Shown in pieces: positions 48,714-58,162 of a stretch of DNA of 64,000 bases. The DNA lies in contig NZ_JAHBBK010000001.1 of assembly GCF_018390515.1 (NCBI RefSeq), forward strand, positions 434,001 to 498,000. Direction: 5' to 3'. The first letter of the stretch is position 1. Each line of letters begins with the position of its first letter. Below the pieces are notes generated by a model that was not told where the DNA came from, searched no databases, and saw only the letters and a program-made list of their open reading frames with translations. The stretch comes from Mucilaginibacter sp. Bleaf8 (GTDB taxonomy: Bacteria; Bacteroidota; Bacteroidia; Sphingobacteriales; Sphingobacteriaceae). Both the position numbers and the translations under genes were made by a program.

Positions 48714-48800
48714 CAGGTCGAATTTTGGTATAAAGGTAACAGCGTAAAAAAAGAAAATGGTTAATGCAATATTAATAAATTGTTAAAACTTAATATTGGA

Positions 48801-49919
48801 TTAAAGTTTAGCAAATGTTTTATTTAAAAAGTCTTCTAAATCTTTGCCTGTTATGTTCTTTGCAATTATTTTACCCTGAGGATCAATGATGAAGTTTGAC
48901 GGGATAGCCTCTATCTGGAACAGCCGCTCGGTAGGCCCGTCAAAGTTTTTCAGATCCGATGCATGTTGCCAGGTCAAATTGTCGGCGGCAATTGCACTTT
49001 GCCATTTAGCTTTATCCTCATCAAGCGAAATACCTAAAATATTTAACCCTTTGTCTTTGTACTGGTTATATAAACGTACCACATTTGGATTCTCGTTGCG
49101 GCATGGAACGCACCACGAAGCCCAGAAATCCAACATCACATATTTGCCTTTATAATCCGATAACTTGATTTGTTTACCGTCCAAACTGCCAATGGTAAAA
49201 TCAGGCGCTGCATGACCTACAGAAATCGGCTTAACCTTTTCCATCTGCTTTACAAAGCGCTGAACGGATGTGTTATCTTTAAAATCATTTTTAATTTCAT
49301 TAGCATAGGTAACCAGTTGTTGCTCATACTCACGCTGATCAAGCGACATAGCAGCATAAAATGCAGCCAACGACTTTCTGTTTTCGTTCAGGAACTTCAA
49401 AACCACCTTGCTGTAATCACCCATCATCGCTTTGATCTGCGGTTGGTAAGCCATCATCAGCGAATCCTGATTTTTTACGTACTGGGCTTTTTGTTGGATT
49501 TCATCAGAGATTTTGGTACTACGCTCCATAAATTTATTGCTGAGCGAGTTAAACTCCTTTATCTTGTCCGACTCATCAGAACCTTCAATCTGGTAAGTAT
49601 GCCCCTGATCTTTCAAGTCGGTTTCAAAATCAATTTCCTGACCGTTCTGGGCAATAAAATCAAATATCACGCCGCCCGCCCGTAACTTAAACAGGTTGGC
49701 AGATGGCGACTGCCTTTTGAATTTAAATTTACCATCCTCACTTAGCGTAGTGGAATCTACAATGCTGATCTGTGTACTATCTGCTTGTAACAGATATACT
49801 TTTTTAGCCTGCTCAGGATTTTTTATAGTGCCTGAAATTGTAAATGATTTATTGTCTTTACAGGCAGATAGAGCTGCTACAGCTAACAGTGCTGCTGTAA
49901 ACAGATTTTTATTGTTCAT
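48801..49919 (-). CDS. TlpA-family thiol-disulfide lipoprotein (DUF4369 N-terminus)
   Basis: Envelope thiol:disulfide oxidoreductase, 372 residues. Lipoprotein signal with Cys20 (AALSAC). N-terminal DUF4369 domain (about 25-115), a helical linker with many charged residues (about 115-230) and a C-terminal AhpC/TSA-thioredoxin domain with active site WASWCVPC (Cys270, Cys273). This three-part layout is typical of Bacteroidota. It starts on the base overlapping the gatB stop (TAATG at 49917-49921), so gatB and this gene are probably cotranscribed; a functional link is not obvious. Confidence 0.92.
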   Translation of the reverse strand: MNNKNLFTAALLAVAALSACKDNKSFTISGTIKNPEQAKKVYLLQADSTQISIVDSTTLSEDGKFKFKRQSPSANLFKLRAGGVIFDFIAQNGQEIDFETDLKDQGHTYQIEGSDESDKIKEFNSLSNKFMERSTKISDEIQQKAQYVKNQDSLMMAYQPQIKAMMGDYSKVVLKFLNENRKSLAAFYAAMSLDQREYEQQLVTYANEIKNDFKDNTSVQRFVKQMEKVKPISVGHAAPDFTIGSLDGKQIKLSDYKGKYVMLDFWASWCVPCRNENPNVVRLYNQYKDKGLNILGISLDEDKAKWQSAIAADNLTWQHASDLKNFDGPTERLFQIEAIPSNFIIDPQGKIIAKNITGKDLEDFLNKTFAKL

Positions 49920-51388
49920 TATTTATTGTTTAATGCTTCTATTAATAACTGATTTGTTTTTTGCGGGTCGATTTTACCCTTTGAGCGTTTCATGATTTCG
50001 CCCATAAACAGGCCTAAAACGCCTTTTTTGCCCTTTTGATATTCCTTTACTTTGTCCGGAAACTTTGCTAACGCATCTTGTATAAACTGAGCAAGCTCGT
50101 CCTGATTGTCGCTGATCAGCAGGTTCAAATCAACTGCCAGTTCTTCAGCCGTCTTACCTGGATTATGCAGTAGTGCTGGGAAAAGCTTCTGCGATGCTAC
50201 GGTATGGTTTATTTTTCCGCTATCAACTAAGTTAATCAAGGCAGCAAAACGCTCCGGCGATGGCCCGTCTTGCTCCACATTATGGTGGTGCTCGTTCAGA
50301 TAAGATTTTAAAGGCCCCATTAACCAATGCGCAGCCGATTTATGATTATGCGTATAGCTAACCAGCTTTTCAAAGTACAAAGCCAATTCATGTTCGGCTA
50401 CAATTACAGATGCATCATAGTCGGTAAGGCCATAGCGTTCCACAAACTTTTGATGTAACTGGTGAGGTAATGCTGGCATACTCCGGCGTAACTGCTCAAC
50501 GTATTCCTCAGTAAGCGTCAACGGTTGCAGGTCGGGCTCGGGGAAATAGCGGTAGTCATTAGCCATTTCCTTGCTACGCAATACGGATGTTTCGCCGGTA
50601 TTGGCATCAAAGTTTAGCGTATTCTGGTCGATATAACCACCAGCTTCGATGATATTTACCTGACGGTTGAACTCGTGTTCAATAGCCCGCTGCACATTTC
50701 GGATTGAATTCAGGTTTTTCACCTCACAACGGTTACCAAACCTGGTTTCTCCTTTCAGGCGCACAGAAATATTGGCATCGCAACGCATACTGCCCTCTTC
50801 CATGTTACCATCGCATATACTCAGGTAGCGCAGTATTTTACGCATTTCGGTAAGGTACTGACCTGCTTCTTCACTGCTTCGAATATCCGGTTCGGATACA
50901 ATTTCAATCAAAGGAACGCCGGCACGGTTCAGGTCAATTAATGAATGCGTATCATGCTGATCGTGCATACTCTTGCCTGCATCCTCTTCCATATGGATGT
51001 GATGTATGGCTATATCTTTAGTGGTACCGTTGCTCAATTTAACCGTAACATGCCCGCCTATACAAATGGGCTCCTGATCTTGAGTTATCTGATACCCTTT
51101 TGGTAAATCAGCATAGAAATAATTTTTGCGGGCGAAGTTGTTGTACAAATTGATGCGGCAATTGCAGGCAAGCCCCATCTTTACAGCATACTCAACCGCT
51201 CTTTTATTCAAAAACGGCAACGTACCGGGATGCCCTAAAGACACCATGCTGATATGCTCGTTTGGCCCGGCGCCGAAGGCTGCGGAATCCGAAGAAAAAA
51301 CTTTGCTCTGTGTTGACAGTTGTGCGTGTACCTCCAAACCTACAACAAGCTCATACTTTTCGTATGCTTCGATATTCGTATTTGTCAT
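49919..51388 (-). CDS. gatB: Asp-tRNA(Asn)/Glu-tRNA(Gln) amidotransferase subunit B
   Basis: Subunit B of the GatCAB amidotransferase, which converts Glu-tRNA(Gln) to Gln-tRNA(Gln) and, where relevant, Asp-tRNA(Asn) to Asn-tRNA(Asn). The 489 residues have YELVVGLEVHAQLSTQSK at the N-terminus, the conserved RKNYFYADLPKGYQITQ, DLNRAGVPLIEIVSEPD, EEGSMRCDANISVR, KNLNSIRNVQRAIEHE, and the C-terminal YqeY-like tRNA-binding region. gatA and gatC are not adjacent. A well-formed promoter lies at 51427-51455. Confidence 0.95.
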   Translation of the reverse strand: MTNTNIEAYEKYELVVGLEVHAQLSTQSKVFSSDSAAFGAGPNEHISMVSLGHPGTLPFLNKRAVEYAVKMGLACNCRINLYNNFARKNYFYADLPKGYQITQDQEPICIGGHVTVKLSNGTTKDIAIHHIHMEEDAGKSMHDQHDTHSLIDLNRAGVPLIEIVSEPDIRSSEEAGQYLTEMRKILRYLSICDGNMEEGSMRCDANISVRLKGETRFGNRCEVKNLNSIRNVQRAIEHEFNRQVNIIEAGGYIDQNTLNFDANTGETSVLRSKEMANDYRYFPEPDLQPLTLTEEYVEQLRRSMPALPHQLHQKFVERYGLTDYDASVIVAEHELALYFEKLVSYTHNHKSAAHWLMGPLKSYLNEHHHNVEQDGPSPERFAALINLVDSGKINHTVASQKLFPALLHNPGKTAEELAVDLNLLISDNQDELAQFIQDALAKFPDKVKEYQKGKKGVLGLFMGEIMKRSKGKIDPQKTNQLLIEALNNK

Positions 51389-51426
51389 TACAATTAAAAA
51401 GGCAACTACAGTTACCCCGATTATGG

Positions 51427-51455
51427 CAAATATAAAGGTATTGCCGACACATCAA
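51427..51455 (-). promoter_or_regulatory. Promoter of gatB
   Basis: On the minus strand, TTG (51455-51453), 18 bases, then TATATTTG (51434-51427), an exact -7 match. Predicted start about 30 nt before the gatB ATG at 51388. The surrounding stretch 51389-51560 shows no other feature. Confidence 0.6.
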
Positions 51456-51567
51456 GGAATTATCGGCATAAACTTTGGCCAATCAACAATAACACAGATC
51501 AGGGAAGATGGACGGAAGCGTGGAAAGTTTATTTGTATATGGCGAGTTATAATAAATTTTAGAAGCA

Positions 51568-51600
51568 AAAAGGACGTCTGCAACCAGACGTCCTTTTATT
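51568..51600 (-). terminator. Terminator of alaS
   Basis: Perfect 13-bp stem AAAAGGACGTCTG (51568-51580) with 51585-51597, CAAC loop, followed on the minus strand by T residues. Confidence 0.88.
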
Positions 51601-51617
51601 TTTCAGTAATTGCTTAG

Positions 51618-54287
51618 TTAAGCAACATAACTTTTAGCCTTGGCAAGTGCTCTTTCCAAGCCGGCTACATCTTTACCGCCAGCCGTAGCAAAGAATGGCT
51701 GGCCGCCACCGCCACCTTGTATTTCCTTAGCCAGTTCACGCACAATGGTGCCGGCATTCAGGCCTTTGTCTTTAACCAAGTTCTCGGCAATCATCACCGT
51801 CAGGTTTGGTTTACCATCAATGTTTGCTGCCAGTACCAGGAACAGGTCACTAACTATATCTTTTAACTGATAGGCTAATGTTTTGATAGCATCAGCGTTT
51901 GGTAATTCTACTTGTTGTGCAATAAAGTGGATACCATTCACCAGTTCTGCCTTTTGTGCCAGCTCGGTTTTTAATCCGGCTGCTTTTTCCTGCACCGATT
52001 TTTCAATTTCTTTTTTCAGCCTGTTATTTTCTTCCAATAAGCTTTCAATACTTTTTGAAATATCTTTCGGATTTTTAAGCAGTTCTTTTAACTGTTGCAC
52101 CAATTGGTTTTGCTCGTTAATAAAGCTTTCGGCAGCAACACCCGTGATGGCTTCAATACGACGAACTCCGGCAGCAACCGCACTTTCTGATACTATTTTG
52201 AAGTAACCGATTTGCCCGGTTGCTTTGATATGTGTACCGCCGCAAAGCTCTTTCGAGAATGTATCATCAAAAGTGATCACACGTACAAAATCACCATACT
52301 TTTCGCCAAACAACGCGGTTACACCACCGCTGATAGCTTCCTGATAAGGTACATTACGTTCTTCTTTAAGACCAATGTTTTCACGAACCTTTTGATTAAC
52401 GATGGCTTCAATTTGAGCCAGCTCCTCATCAGTAACTTTGCTGAAATGTGAAAAGTCGAAACGCAAGTTATCGGCATTTACTAACGAGCCTTTTTGGTTC
52501 ACATGGCTACCCAATACCTGTTTTAAAGCTGCATGCAGTAAGTGCGTAGCAGAGTGATTGTTCTCTACACTTAAACGGCGCTCCGGATCTACATAGGCAG
52601 TTAAAGCGTCGTTTATTGCTTCCGGTAACATATCGGTAAAATGAACAATTAAACCATTCTCCTTTTTTGTATCGGTTACCGGTATAATTTCCCCATCCGG
52701 GAAAATCAAATCACCGGTATCGCCAACCTGGCCTCCGCTCTCTGCATAAAACGGCGTTTTATCCAGCACAAGCTGGTATTGTTCTTTGCCTTTAGCTTTT
52801 ACCTTGCGGTATTTCACCACATGGGCTACAGTTTCGGTTTCATCGTAACCGGTAAATTCTACACTGTCATCTTCCCGCAGCACAACCCAGTCGCCGGTAT
52901 CAATTGCCGTGGCAGCGCGTGAGCGGTTTTTCTGTTGCTGCAACTCCTGTTCAAAACCGGCCATATCCACCGTCAGACCGTTTTCACGGGCCATTAGTTC
53001 GGTCAGATCAATCGGAAAACCGAAAGTATCATACAGCTCAAAAGCAAAGTCACCGGCAATAGAGCCTGTTGTTGCTTCGTTCAGCTCTCCGGTAGTATTG
53101 ATAAAGCTATTGATATGATTATCAAATAACTGAATGCCTTTTTCTAAAGTTCTTAAAAAAGAGTTTTCTTCTTCTAAAATTACCTTTTGTACAAAATCTT
53201 TCTGGCTGTACAATTCATCAAATACACCTTTAAACTGCTCGGCCAGTAAAGGCACCAGCTGGTTGAAGAAAGGTTCTTTAAAACCTAAATATTGGTAAGC
53301 ATAGCGTACAGCACGACGCAGTATACGACGGATTACATAACCCGCTTTGTTGTTTGACGGTAACTGCCCATCGGCAATAGCAAAGCTTATGGCGCGAATA
53401 TGATCGGCCATTACGCGCATAGCTACGGCCTCATTCCAACCCTCTGTTCCAGGGGTTGCCTCAGCGTTGTAAACTTTACCGCTTTTTTCAGATAAAAACT
53501 GAATCATGGGCTGGAAAACATCGGTATCGTAGTTTGATGTTTTACCTTGCAACACTCGCACCAAACGCTCAAAGCCCATACCGGTATCCACATGGCGGGC
53601 CGGTAATGGCTGCAATGAACCGTCTTTTAAGCGGTTGAATTGCATAAAGACGTTGTTCCAGATTTCAATCACGTTCGGGTCGTCAGCGTTTACTAACGTA
53701 GCACCGCTTACAGCAGCTCTTTCTTCATCGCTACGACCATCGAAATGGATCTCAGAGCAAGGGCCGCAGGGGCCGGTTTCGCCCATTTCCCAAAAATTAT
53801 CCTTTTTGTTGCCAGGCAAAATATGATCTTCACTTACGTATTGCTTCCATAAATCATATGCTTCCTGATCTTTGGCTAAACCTTCTTTCTCGTCTCCCTC
53901 AAAATAGGTAACGTACAGGCGGTCGGCAGGCAGGTTATATACCTCGGTCAATAATTCCCAGCTCCAGGCAATGGCTTCTTTTTTGAAGTAATCGCCAAAG
54001 CTCCAATTGCCCAGCATCTCGAACATAGTATGGTGATAGGTATCAATACCTACCTCTTCCAAATCGTTATGTTTGCCCGATACCCGCAGGCAGCGTTGTG
54101 TATCGGTAACGCGCGGGTATTTGGCTACAGCTTCGCCCAAAAACAAATCCTTAAACTGGTTCATACCCGCATTGGTAAACATCAATGTCGGGTCGTTTTT
54201 TACCACAATGGGTGCTGAAGGAACAATGGTATGTCCTTTAGACGCAAAAAAGTCCAGAAAAGCCTGGCGTATCTGTTGAGCTGTCAT
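51618..54287 (-). CDS. alaS: Alanyl-tRNA synthetase
   Basis: Class II synthetase charging tRNA-Ala, 889 residues. Catalytic domain (about 1-240: FFASKGHTIVPSAPIV, DDLEEVGIDTYHHT-type motif region with FEMLGNWSFGDYFK), tRNA-recognition domain (to about 450; RRILRRAVRYAYQYLG), editing domain with the zinc-binding HSATHLLHAAL and CGGTHIKATGQ, and the C-Ala domain with the AAGVRRIEAITG link and a GGGGGQPFFATAGG end. The ATG at 54287 (MTAQQIRQAFLDFF) fits the family; an in-frame ATG at 54311 would add eight residues. Monocistronic. Confidence 0.97.
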   Translation of the reverse strand: MTAQQIRQAFLDFFASKGHTIVPSAPIVVKNDPTLMFTNAGMNQFKDLFLGEAVAKYPRVTDTQRCLRVSGKHNDLEEVGIDTYHHTMFEMLGNWSFGDYFKKEAIAWSWELLTEVYNLPADRLYVTYFEGDEKEGLAKDQEAYDLWKQYVSEDHILPGNKKDNFWEMGETGPCGPCSEIHFDGRSDEERAAVSGATLVNADDPNVIEIWNNVFMQFNRLKDGSLQPLPARHVDTGMGFERLVRVLQGKTSNYDTDVFQPMIQFLSEKSGKVYNAEATPGTEGWNEAVAMRVMADHIRAISFAIADGQLPSNNKAGYVIRRILRRAVRYAYQYLGFKEPFFNQLVPLLAEQFKGVFDELYSQKDFVQKVILEEENSFLRTLEKGIQLFDNHINSFINTTGELNEATTGSIAGDFAFELYDTFGFPIDLTELMARENGLTVDMAGFEQELQQQKNRSRAATAIDTGDWVVLREDDSVEFTGYDETETVAHVVKYRKVKAKGKEQYQLVLDKTPFYAESGGQVGDTGDLIFPDGEIIPVTDTKKENGLIVHFTDMLPEAINDALTAYVDPERRLSVENNHSATHLLHAALKQVLGSHVNQKGSLVNADNLRFDFSHFSKVTDEELAQIEAIVNQKVRENIGLKEERNVPYQEAISGGVTALFGEKYGDFVRVITFDDTFSKELCGGTHIKATGQIGYFKIVSESAVAAGVRRIEAITGVAAESFINEQNQLVQQLKELLKNPKDISKSIESLLEENNRLKKEIEKSVQEKAAGLKTELAQKAELVNGIHFIAQQVELPNADAIKTLAYQLKDIVSDLFLVLAANIDGKPNLTVMIAENLVKDKGLNAGTIVRELAKEIQGGGGGQPFFATAGGKDVAGLERALAKAKSYVA

Positions 54288-54308
54288 TTTAATTATAAAA
54301 TAGGTGTG

Positions 54309-54316
54309 CAAAGATA
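54309..54316 (-). promoter_or_regulatory. Candidate -7 element for alaS
   Basis: TATCTTTG on the minus strand, an exact TAnnTTTG, 21 nt before the alaS ATG at 54287. A TTG occurs 24 bases upstream, longer than the usual spacing. If used, this also argues against the longer start at 54311. Confidence 0.45.
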
Positions 54317-54385
54317 GAATTTTTTGATTTACCGATACTGCAAGATTACGCCCCGCATAACATAAACTGAGTAACCATTAAACAA

Positions 54386-54418
54386 GAAAGCCGCTGTATG
54401 ATTTACAGCGGCTTTCAA
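54386..54418 (-). terminator. Terminator of the btuB-DUF6580 unit
   Basis: Perfect 13-bp stem GAAAGCCGCTGTA (54386-54398) with 54404-54416, loop TGATT, 20 nt downstream of the DUF6580 stop; the tail on the minus strand is T-rich. Confidence 0.8.
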
Positions 54419-54435
54419 CATTTTTATTTTAAAAA

Positions 54436-55023
54436 CTATGCAGATACCGGCTCGCTCGCTTTTACCGCAGACCGAGAATGTAACCAGGCATAACCGCCAA
54501 ACAGTATCGCACCGAATATCGCATCAGCCAAAAGCATGTTACGCTCAAATGGTAATGCCATTATTAATGATTCGCCGTAACCAATTATACCTTTATCGTA
54601 TAAGTTACTGTTAAGCCAGGGGCTAATGTCAGTAAGCAGCCAATGCACTACAACGCTTGCCAGCGATGCCATTAACACGCTGGTAACATTGACGTTTTTG
54701 ATCATGCCACCAATAAACACCATAATTATCAAGCTGGCATATAACCATAGCGAGTATGTATTGAACCAAACAAGCTTAGAAAAATACAGGTAGTTGATAA
54801 AAATATCGGTAACAAACAGGGTGATAACAGGCAATAAGCCGGCTTTCCATTTATCGGCAAAGTAAGCGCCGCCAAAAATGGCCAACGCGCCCATAGGCGT
54901 TAAGTTACTTAGCGCAGGGTAAGTATAGCTTACATAGCGCATGGCAGCAGTTGATATCACAGCGGCAACAACGGCCAGCAGCCATGCCGGAATGCTCAGA
55001 TTTATTTTTTTTAATGATGACAT
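54436..55023 (-). CDS. DUF6580 family membrane protein
   Basis: A 195-residue integral membrane protein with about five or six hydrophobic helices. Family-like stretches include YTYPALSNLTPMGALAIFGGAYFADKW and FVTDIFINYLYF. It follows the BtuB-like receptor by 35 nt and shares its cobalamin riboswitch, so it is probably expressed when B12 is scarce. Size, helix count and context resemble the S-component of ECF vitamin importers, which suggests transport of a corrinoid or related compound; this is an inference and no such activity is established for DUF6580. Confidence 0.75.
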   Translation of the reverse strand: MSSLKKINLSIPAWLLAVVAAVISTAAMRYVSYTYPALSNLTPMGALAIFGGAYFADKWKAGLLPVITLFVTDIFINYLYFSKLVWFNTYSLWLYASLIIMVFIGGMIKNVNVTSVLMASLASVVVHWLLTDISPWLNSNLYDKGIIGYGESLIMALPFERNMLLADAIFGAILFGGYAWLHSRSAVKASEPVSA

Positions 55024-55058
55024 ATTGCGGTATCTTACAGATACAAATTTACTAAAAA

Positions 55059-56951
55059 TTAGCGGATTGAATAGCTTAAACCTGCGTTAAAGTTGGTACC
55101 CAAAGCGGTATAACCATACAACTCGGCATATTTTGCATTGAAGATATTTTTAACATCGGCAAAAACTTTCAGTCGGCGGTTAAGGAAACCGTATTCAGCA
55201 TAGGCATCAACCAGGTTGTAGCTTTTAAGCACTTGTATAGAACTTGCATAACTAACCGGATCAGAGTAAACATCGTTACGCTTACTGTAATAACGATAGT
55301 TTAAGCTAACAAATGCTTGCGGTGTAAGTTGATAACCTGCAAAAATGCCAACCGTATTTTTAGGACGGCGTATCAAGTAGTTTTCTTTTACATCTGCTTT
55401 TACCGTGTTACCATGTAAATAAGTGTAATAACCTCGCAGATTTAACTTACTTAAATTAACAGACGACTCCAACTCCACGCCTTCGGCATTTTGTTCGTCT
55501 CTGTTAATGTAACCGTTAGCACCGTAGGCAATTTGATTGTTAATTTTGCGGTTATAATAATCGGCCCTGAAATTGAATATAGTACCAAATACATTATCAG
55601 AACTAAAACCGGCTTCGTAGCCGTGTGACGTTTCTGGTTTTAAATCGGGATTAGCACCGTACGGGCCATATAAGGCTGACAGATCAGGCGCTTTAAACGA
55701 TGATGATACGGTTCCGAACAGACGTAGTTTGCCATTTTCAATCAGGTTTACTGACTGTGTTACCGAGTAGGTTGCCGCGCCACCGAAAAGATTATGACTA
55801 TACAAGCGACCGCCAGCCTCTAAGTTAATTACGGCGTGTGGATCCGTAAAAAAAAGTGACCCGTATGCACCGAATAAGTTAACATGCTTATCCGTTTCGT
55901 TACTACCGCCCGAATTGGCCGCCGAATAACGATTATCTATCCCGGCAAGAATTTTAACGTAATCGCCCAACTGGTGATTTACATACATATCGGCAAAATG
56001 TACGCGGCCCAAATAGATGCTGCCGTATGATTGCAGGTAATTACGGTTGATGTTCTCGTAATTGTAATTCAGGTTTATTGCGCCTTTATCTAGTCGGTAA
56101 AGCACATTGGTACCGGTATTGAGGTTACGACTAAAATAGGTGTTAGCTGCATCCACAAAACCTTGGCTATCAAACTTACCGTTGTTGTAGAAATATCTGA
56201 AGAACGGATTGATGCTTAAACGTGAATCTACTTTATAGCCTAACCGCACGTTTAAAGCATCCTGTATAAAGCCATCTTTATCAAACGGCACGGTATTACC
56301 TGCCGGTTCCGCGGCTTCGGAAACACCTTTGGTACGGAAATGAGTAAAGTTTATATCATAGCTAAAGTCATTAATTTTTTGATTGATTCCGATTGAACCT
56401 TTATAAGTATTATAGCTGCCTGCTGTAGAAAGTGCATTTACGTTAATTTGATTGGTGGCATTCTTTTTTGTTACAATGTTGATTACGCCGGCCACCGCAT
56501 CCGAGCCGTACAACGTTGATTGCCCGCCCTTCATAATTTCAATATGATCAATCTGGTCGATAGGCAAAAGGCGCAGGTCGTACACATCACCAATGGCAGT
56601 AGGATCAGTAACTAAAATGCCATCCAGCAAAATAAGAGTGTAACGTGTTTCGGCGCCGCGCAAAAACAGGCCTTTATTTAAGCCCGGATTGCTGGTAGCG
56701 CCGTTCACTACAACGTTTGCCTGCTCATTTAGCAACTCTGGTAACGTTTTGCCTGCACTACGCTCAATTTGCTGGCGGGTAATAACGGTGACTACCTTGC
56801 CGGTTTGCGATTGTTTTTGGTTGATTTTGGTAGCACTGATAGCTACGTCTTGCAGTACACGGGTGGTGTCCTGCGCATGGGCGGCTATACCGAATAGCGC
56901 CAACTGTGCAAGCCCCAGGCCTGCAACAGCTTTGATTTTGTTTTTTTTCAT
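55059..56951 (-). CDS. btuB: BtuB-like TonB-dependent receptor
   Basis: Outer-membrane active transporter of 630 residues: signal peptide 1-26 (ending AHAQ), a TonB-box-like stretch (TRVLQDVAISATK), plug domain (about 45-155, GKTLPELLNEQANVVV, FLRGAETRYTLILLDG and IEIMKGGQSTLYGSDAVAGV) and a 22-strand barrel ending in the aromatic-rich FNAGLSYSIR. Size and plug motifs match the vitamin B12 receptor BtuB, and a cobalamin riboswitch sits upstream, so corrinoid uptake is very likely. The DUF6580 gene follows in the same transcript. Confidence 0.92.
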   Translation of the reverse strand: MKKNKIKAVAGLGLAQLALFGIAAHAQDTTRVLQDVAISATKINQKQSQTGKVVTVITRQQIERSAGKTLPELLNEQANVVVNGATSNPGLNKGLFLRGAETRYTLILLDGILVTDPTAIGDVYDLRLLPIDQIDHIEIMKGGQSTLYGSDAVAGVINIVTKKNATNQINVNALSTAGSYNTYKGSIGINQKINDFSYDINFTHFRTKGVSEAAEPAGNTVPFDKDGFIQDALNVRLGYKVDSRLSINPFFRYFYNNGKFDSQGFVDAANTYFSRNLNTGTNVLYRLDKGAINLNYNYENINRNYLQSYGSIYLGRVHFADMYVNHQLGDYVKILAGIDNRYSAANSGGSNETDKHVNLFGAYGSLFFTDPHAVINLEAGGRLYSHNLFGGAATYSVTQSVNLIENGKLRLFGTVSSSFKAPDLSALYGPYGANPDLKPETSHGYEAGFSSDNVFGTIFNFRADYYNRKINNQIAYGANGYINRDEQNAEGVELESSVNLSKLNLRGYYTYLHGNTVKADVKENYLIRRPKNTVGIFAGYQLTPQAFVSLNYRYYSKRNDVYSDPVSYASSIQVLKSYNLVDAYAEYGFLNRRLKVFADVKNIFNAKYAELYGYTALGTNFNAGLSYSIR

Positions 56952-56957
56952 GTTGTT

Positions 56958-56976
56958 GTGAGAGATATCTCCTCAC
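56958..56976 (-). promoter_or_regulatory. Hairpin covering the btuB ribosome-binding region
   Basis: GTGAG (56958-56962) and CTCAC (56972-56976) flank the near-palindrome AGATATCT. On the mRNA it begins about six bases before the ATG and includes an AGGAG. It could be the expression platform through which the riboswitch upstream blocks translation. Confidence 0.4.
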
Positions 56977-57077
56977 AGCATACCGAAAATGAAGTACGTT
57001 ACGAATGAAAACACACTGATCTAAAGGCATTCACATTCAAGCTTCAATCCCCGAAAGCTATGAATTTATATAATGCT

Positions 57078-57247
57078 TATGGCAGGTATTCTGGCTTACT
57101 CCCCTAATCCGCCTTCCCGTGCGATATACGGCACAGTGGCTTTAGAATGGACTGTGGTATACAGAGCTTACAGCTGCGGGACAGCTCCGGATTTACACCG
57201 GATTCCCTTTTAATCCTATAACAACACGTTACAGGAACCAAAAAGCG
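57078..57247 (-). ncRNA. Cobalamin riboswitch
   Basis: On the minus strand the leader shows the conserved parts of the AdoCbl/cobalamin riboswitch in order: GGTTCCTGT, GGGAATCCGGTGTAAATC, the GAGCTGTCCCGCAGCTGTAA element, AGCCACTG, GGGAAGGCGG and the closing B12-box-like GTAAGCCAGAATACCTGCC. It is preceded by a promoter (57251-57280) and lies about 125 nt upstream of the btuB-like gene. Binding of cobalamin should switch off the receptor and the DUF6580 gene. It occupies most of the 430-nt gap 56952-57381. Confidence 0.95.
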
Positions 57248-57250
57248 GTG

Positions 57251-57280
57251 CAAAAGTAATAGATGCATTTACAAATACAA
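57251..57280 (-). promoter_or_regulatory. Promoter of the riboswitch-btuB-DUF6580 transcript
   Basis: On the minus strand TTG (57280-57278), exactly 19 bases, TACTTTTG (57258-57251): a full Bacteroidota promoter that ends just before the riboswitch begins. Confidence 0.75.
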
Positions 57281-57381
57281 CATCAGTTGTTTAAATAGAG
57301 TGTTTAAGGCAATATTTTTTAACTAAAAGCAAACTATAAACCTGTAACAGCTGTTGAGACAATACCTATAAAAACAATATT

Positions 57382-58140
57382 ATGGCAACTACAGCATTAG
57401 AAGAAACTACATTTTTTAAAGGTCCGGAAGAACATGGTGCCACCAATTTGGAATGGCCAGAACGCTATGTATCCATAGCAGCAGGCGTTAAAATAGGCCT
57501 GTCCGGATTAACACATATATTTAAAAGTCCGTTTACCAGTATATTGAAGATTGGTGCAGGTGGCTACCTGTTAAACCGTGGTATTACCGGCCATTGCGAA
57601 TTATATACCCGCTTAGGCAAAAACAGTACAGAGCCTGTAAACGTAAACATCCGTTCGTCATTCACCATCAACAAACCGCGTCAGGATGTGTATGAGTTTT
57701 GGCGTAATCTAAGTAACCTGCCACTGTTTATGAAACACCTGGAAAGCGTTGAAGAAATTGATGAAAAACGCTCACACTGGGTATTGAAATTGCCAGCCAA
57801 CGTAGCTACCGTAAGCTGGGATGCAGAGATAGTGAATGATGAACCGGGCGCAGCTATTGGCTGGAGCTCACTGCCGGGATCAACTATTGATAACGCCGGT
57901 AAAGTAAGGTTTAAAGATAGCGTAGATGGCAAAGGTACCATCGTGGATGTGGTAATTAGCTACACCCCTCCTGCCGGTGGCGTTGGCACAGCCCTTGGCC
58001 ATGTGCTTAACCCTGTGTTTAAAAGAATGGTTGATGAAGACGTGCGCAACTTTAAACAGTACATGGATGTAGAATCATCGGAAAACACCTTAGCAGGTAC
58101 CGGTGCTGATCGGATTAATCATAACAGCGCTGTATTATAA
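57382..58140 (+). CDS. SRPBCC-family protein with DUF2892-like membrane part
   Basis: A 252-residue protein in two parts. Residues about 20-80 resemble the DUF2892/YgaP-like membrane segment (ERYVSIAAGVKIGLSGLTHI, then a GAGGYLLNRGITGHC stretch); residues about 92-235 are an SRPBCC (START/Bet v1-like) domain with FTINKPRQDVYEFWRNLSNL, MKHLESVEEID and SHWVLKLPA. Such cyclase/dehydrase-type domains bind hydrophobic ligands; the ligand here is unknown. The gene stands alone and ends in a strong terminator. Confidence 0.85.
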   Translation: MATTALEETTFFKGPEEHGATNLEWPERYVSIAAGVKIGLSGLTHIFKSPFTSILKIGAGGYLLNRGITGHCELYTRLGKNSTEPVNVNIRSSFTINKPRQDVYEFWRNLSNLPLFMKHLESVEEIDEKRSHWVLKLPANVATVSWDAEIVNDEPGAAIGWSSLPGSTIDNAGKVRFKDSVDGKGTIVDVVISYTPPAGGVGTALGHVLNPVFKRMVDEDVRNFKQYMDVESSENTLAGTGADRINHNSAVL

Positions 58141-58162
58141 TTTATAACAACACAGCTAAAAC

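Noticed and set aside
49170..49685. 171-codon frame antisense to the TlpA gene
   Set aside because: The TlpA protein has a lipobox and CxxC active site; the antisense frame shows no recognisable feature.
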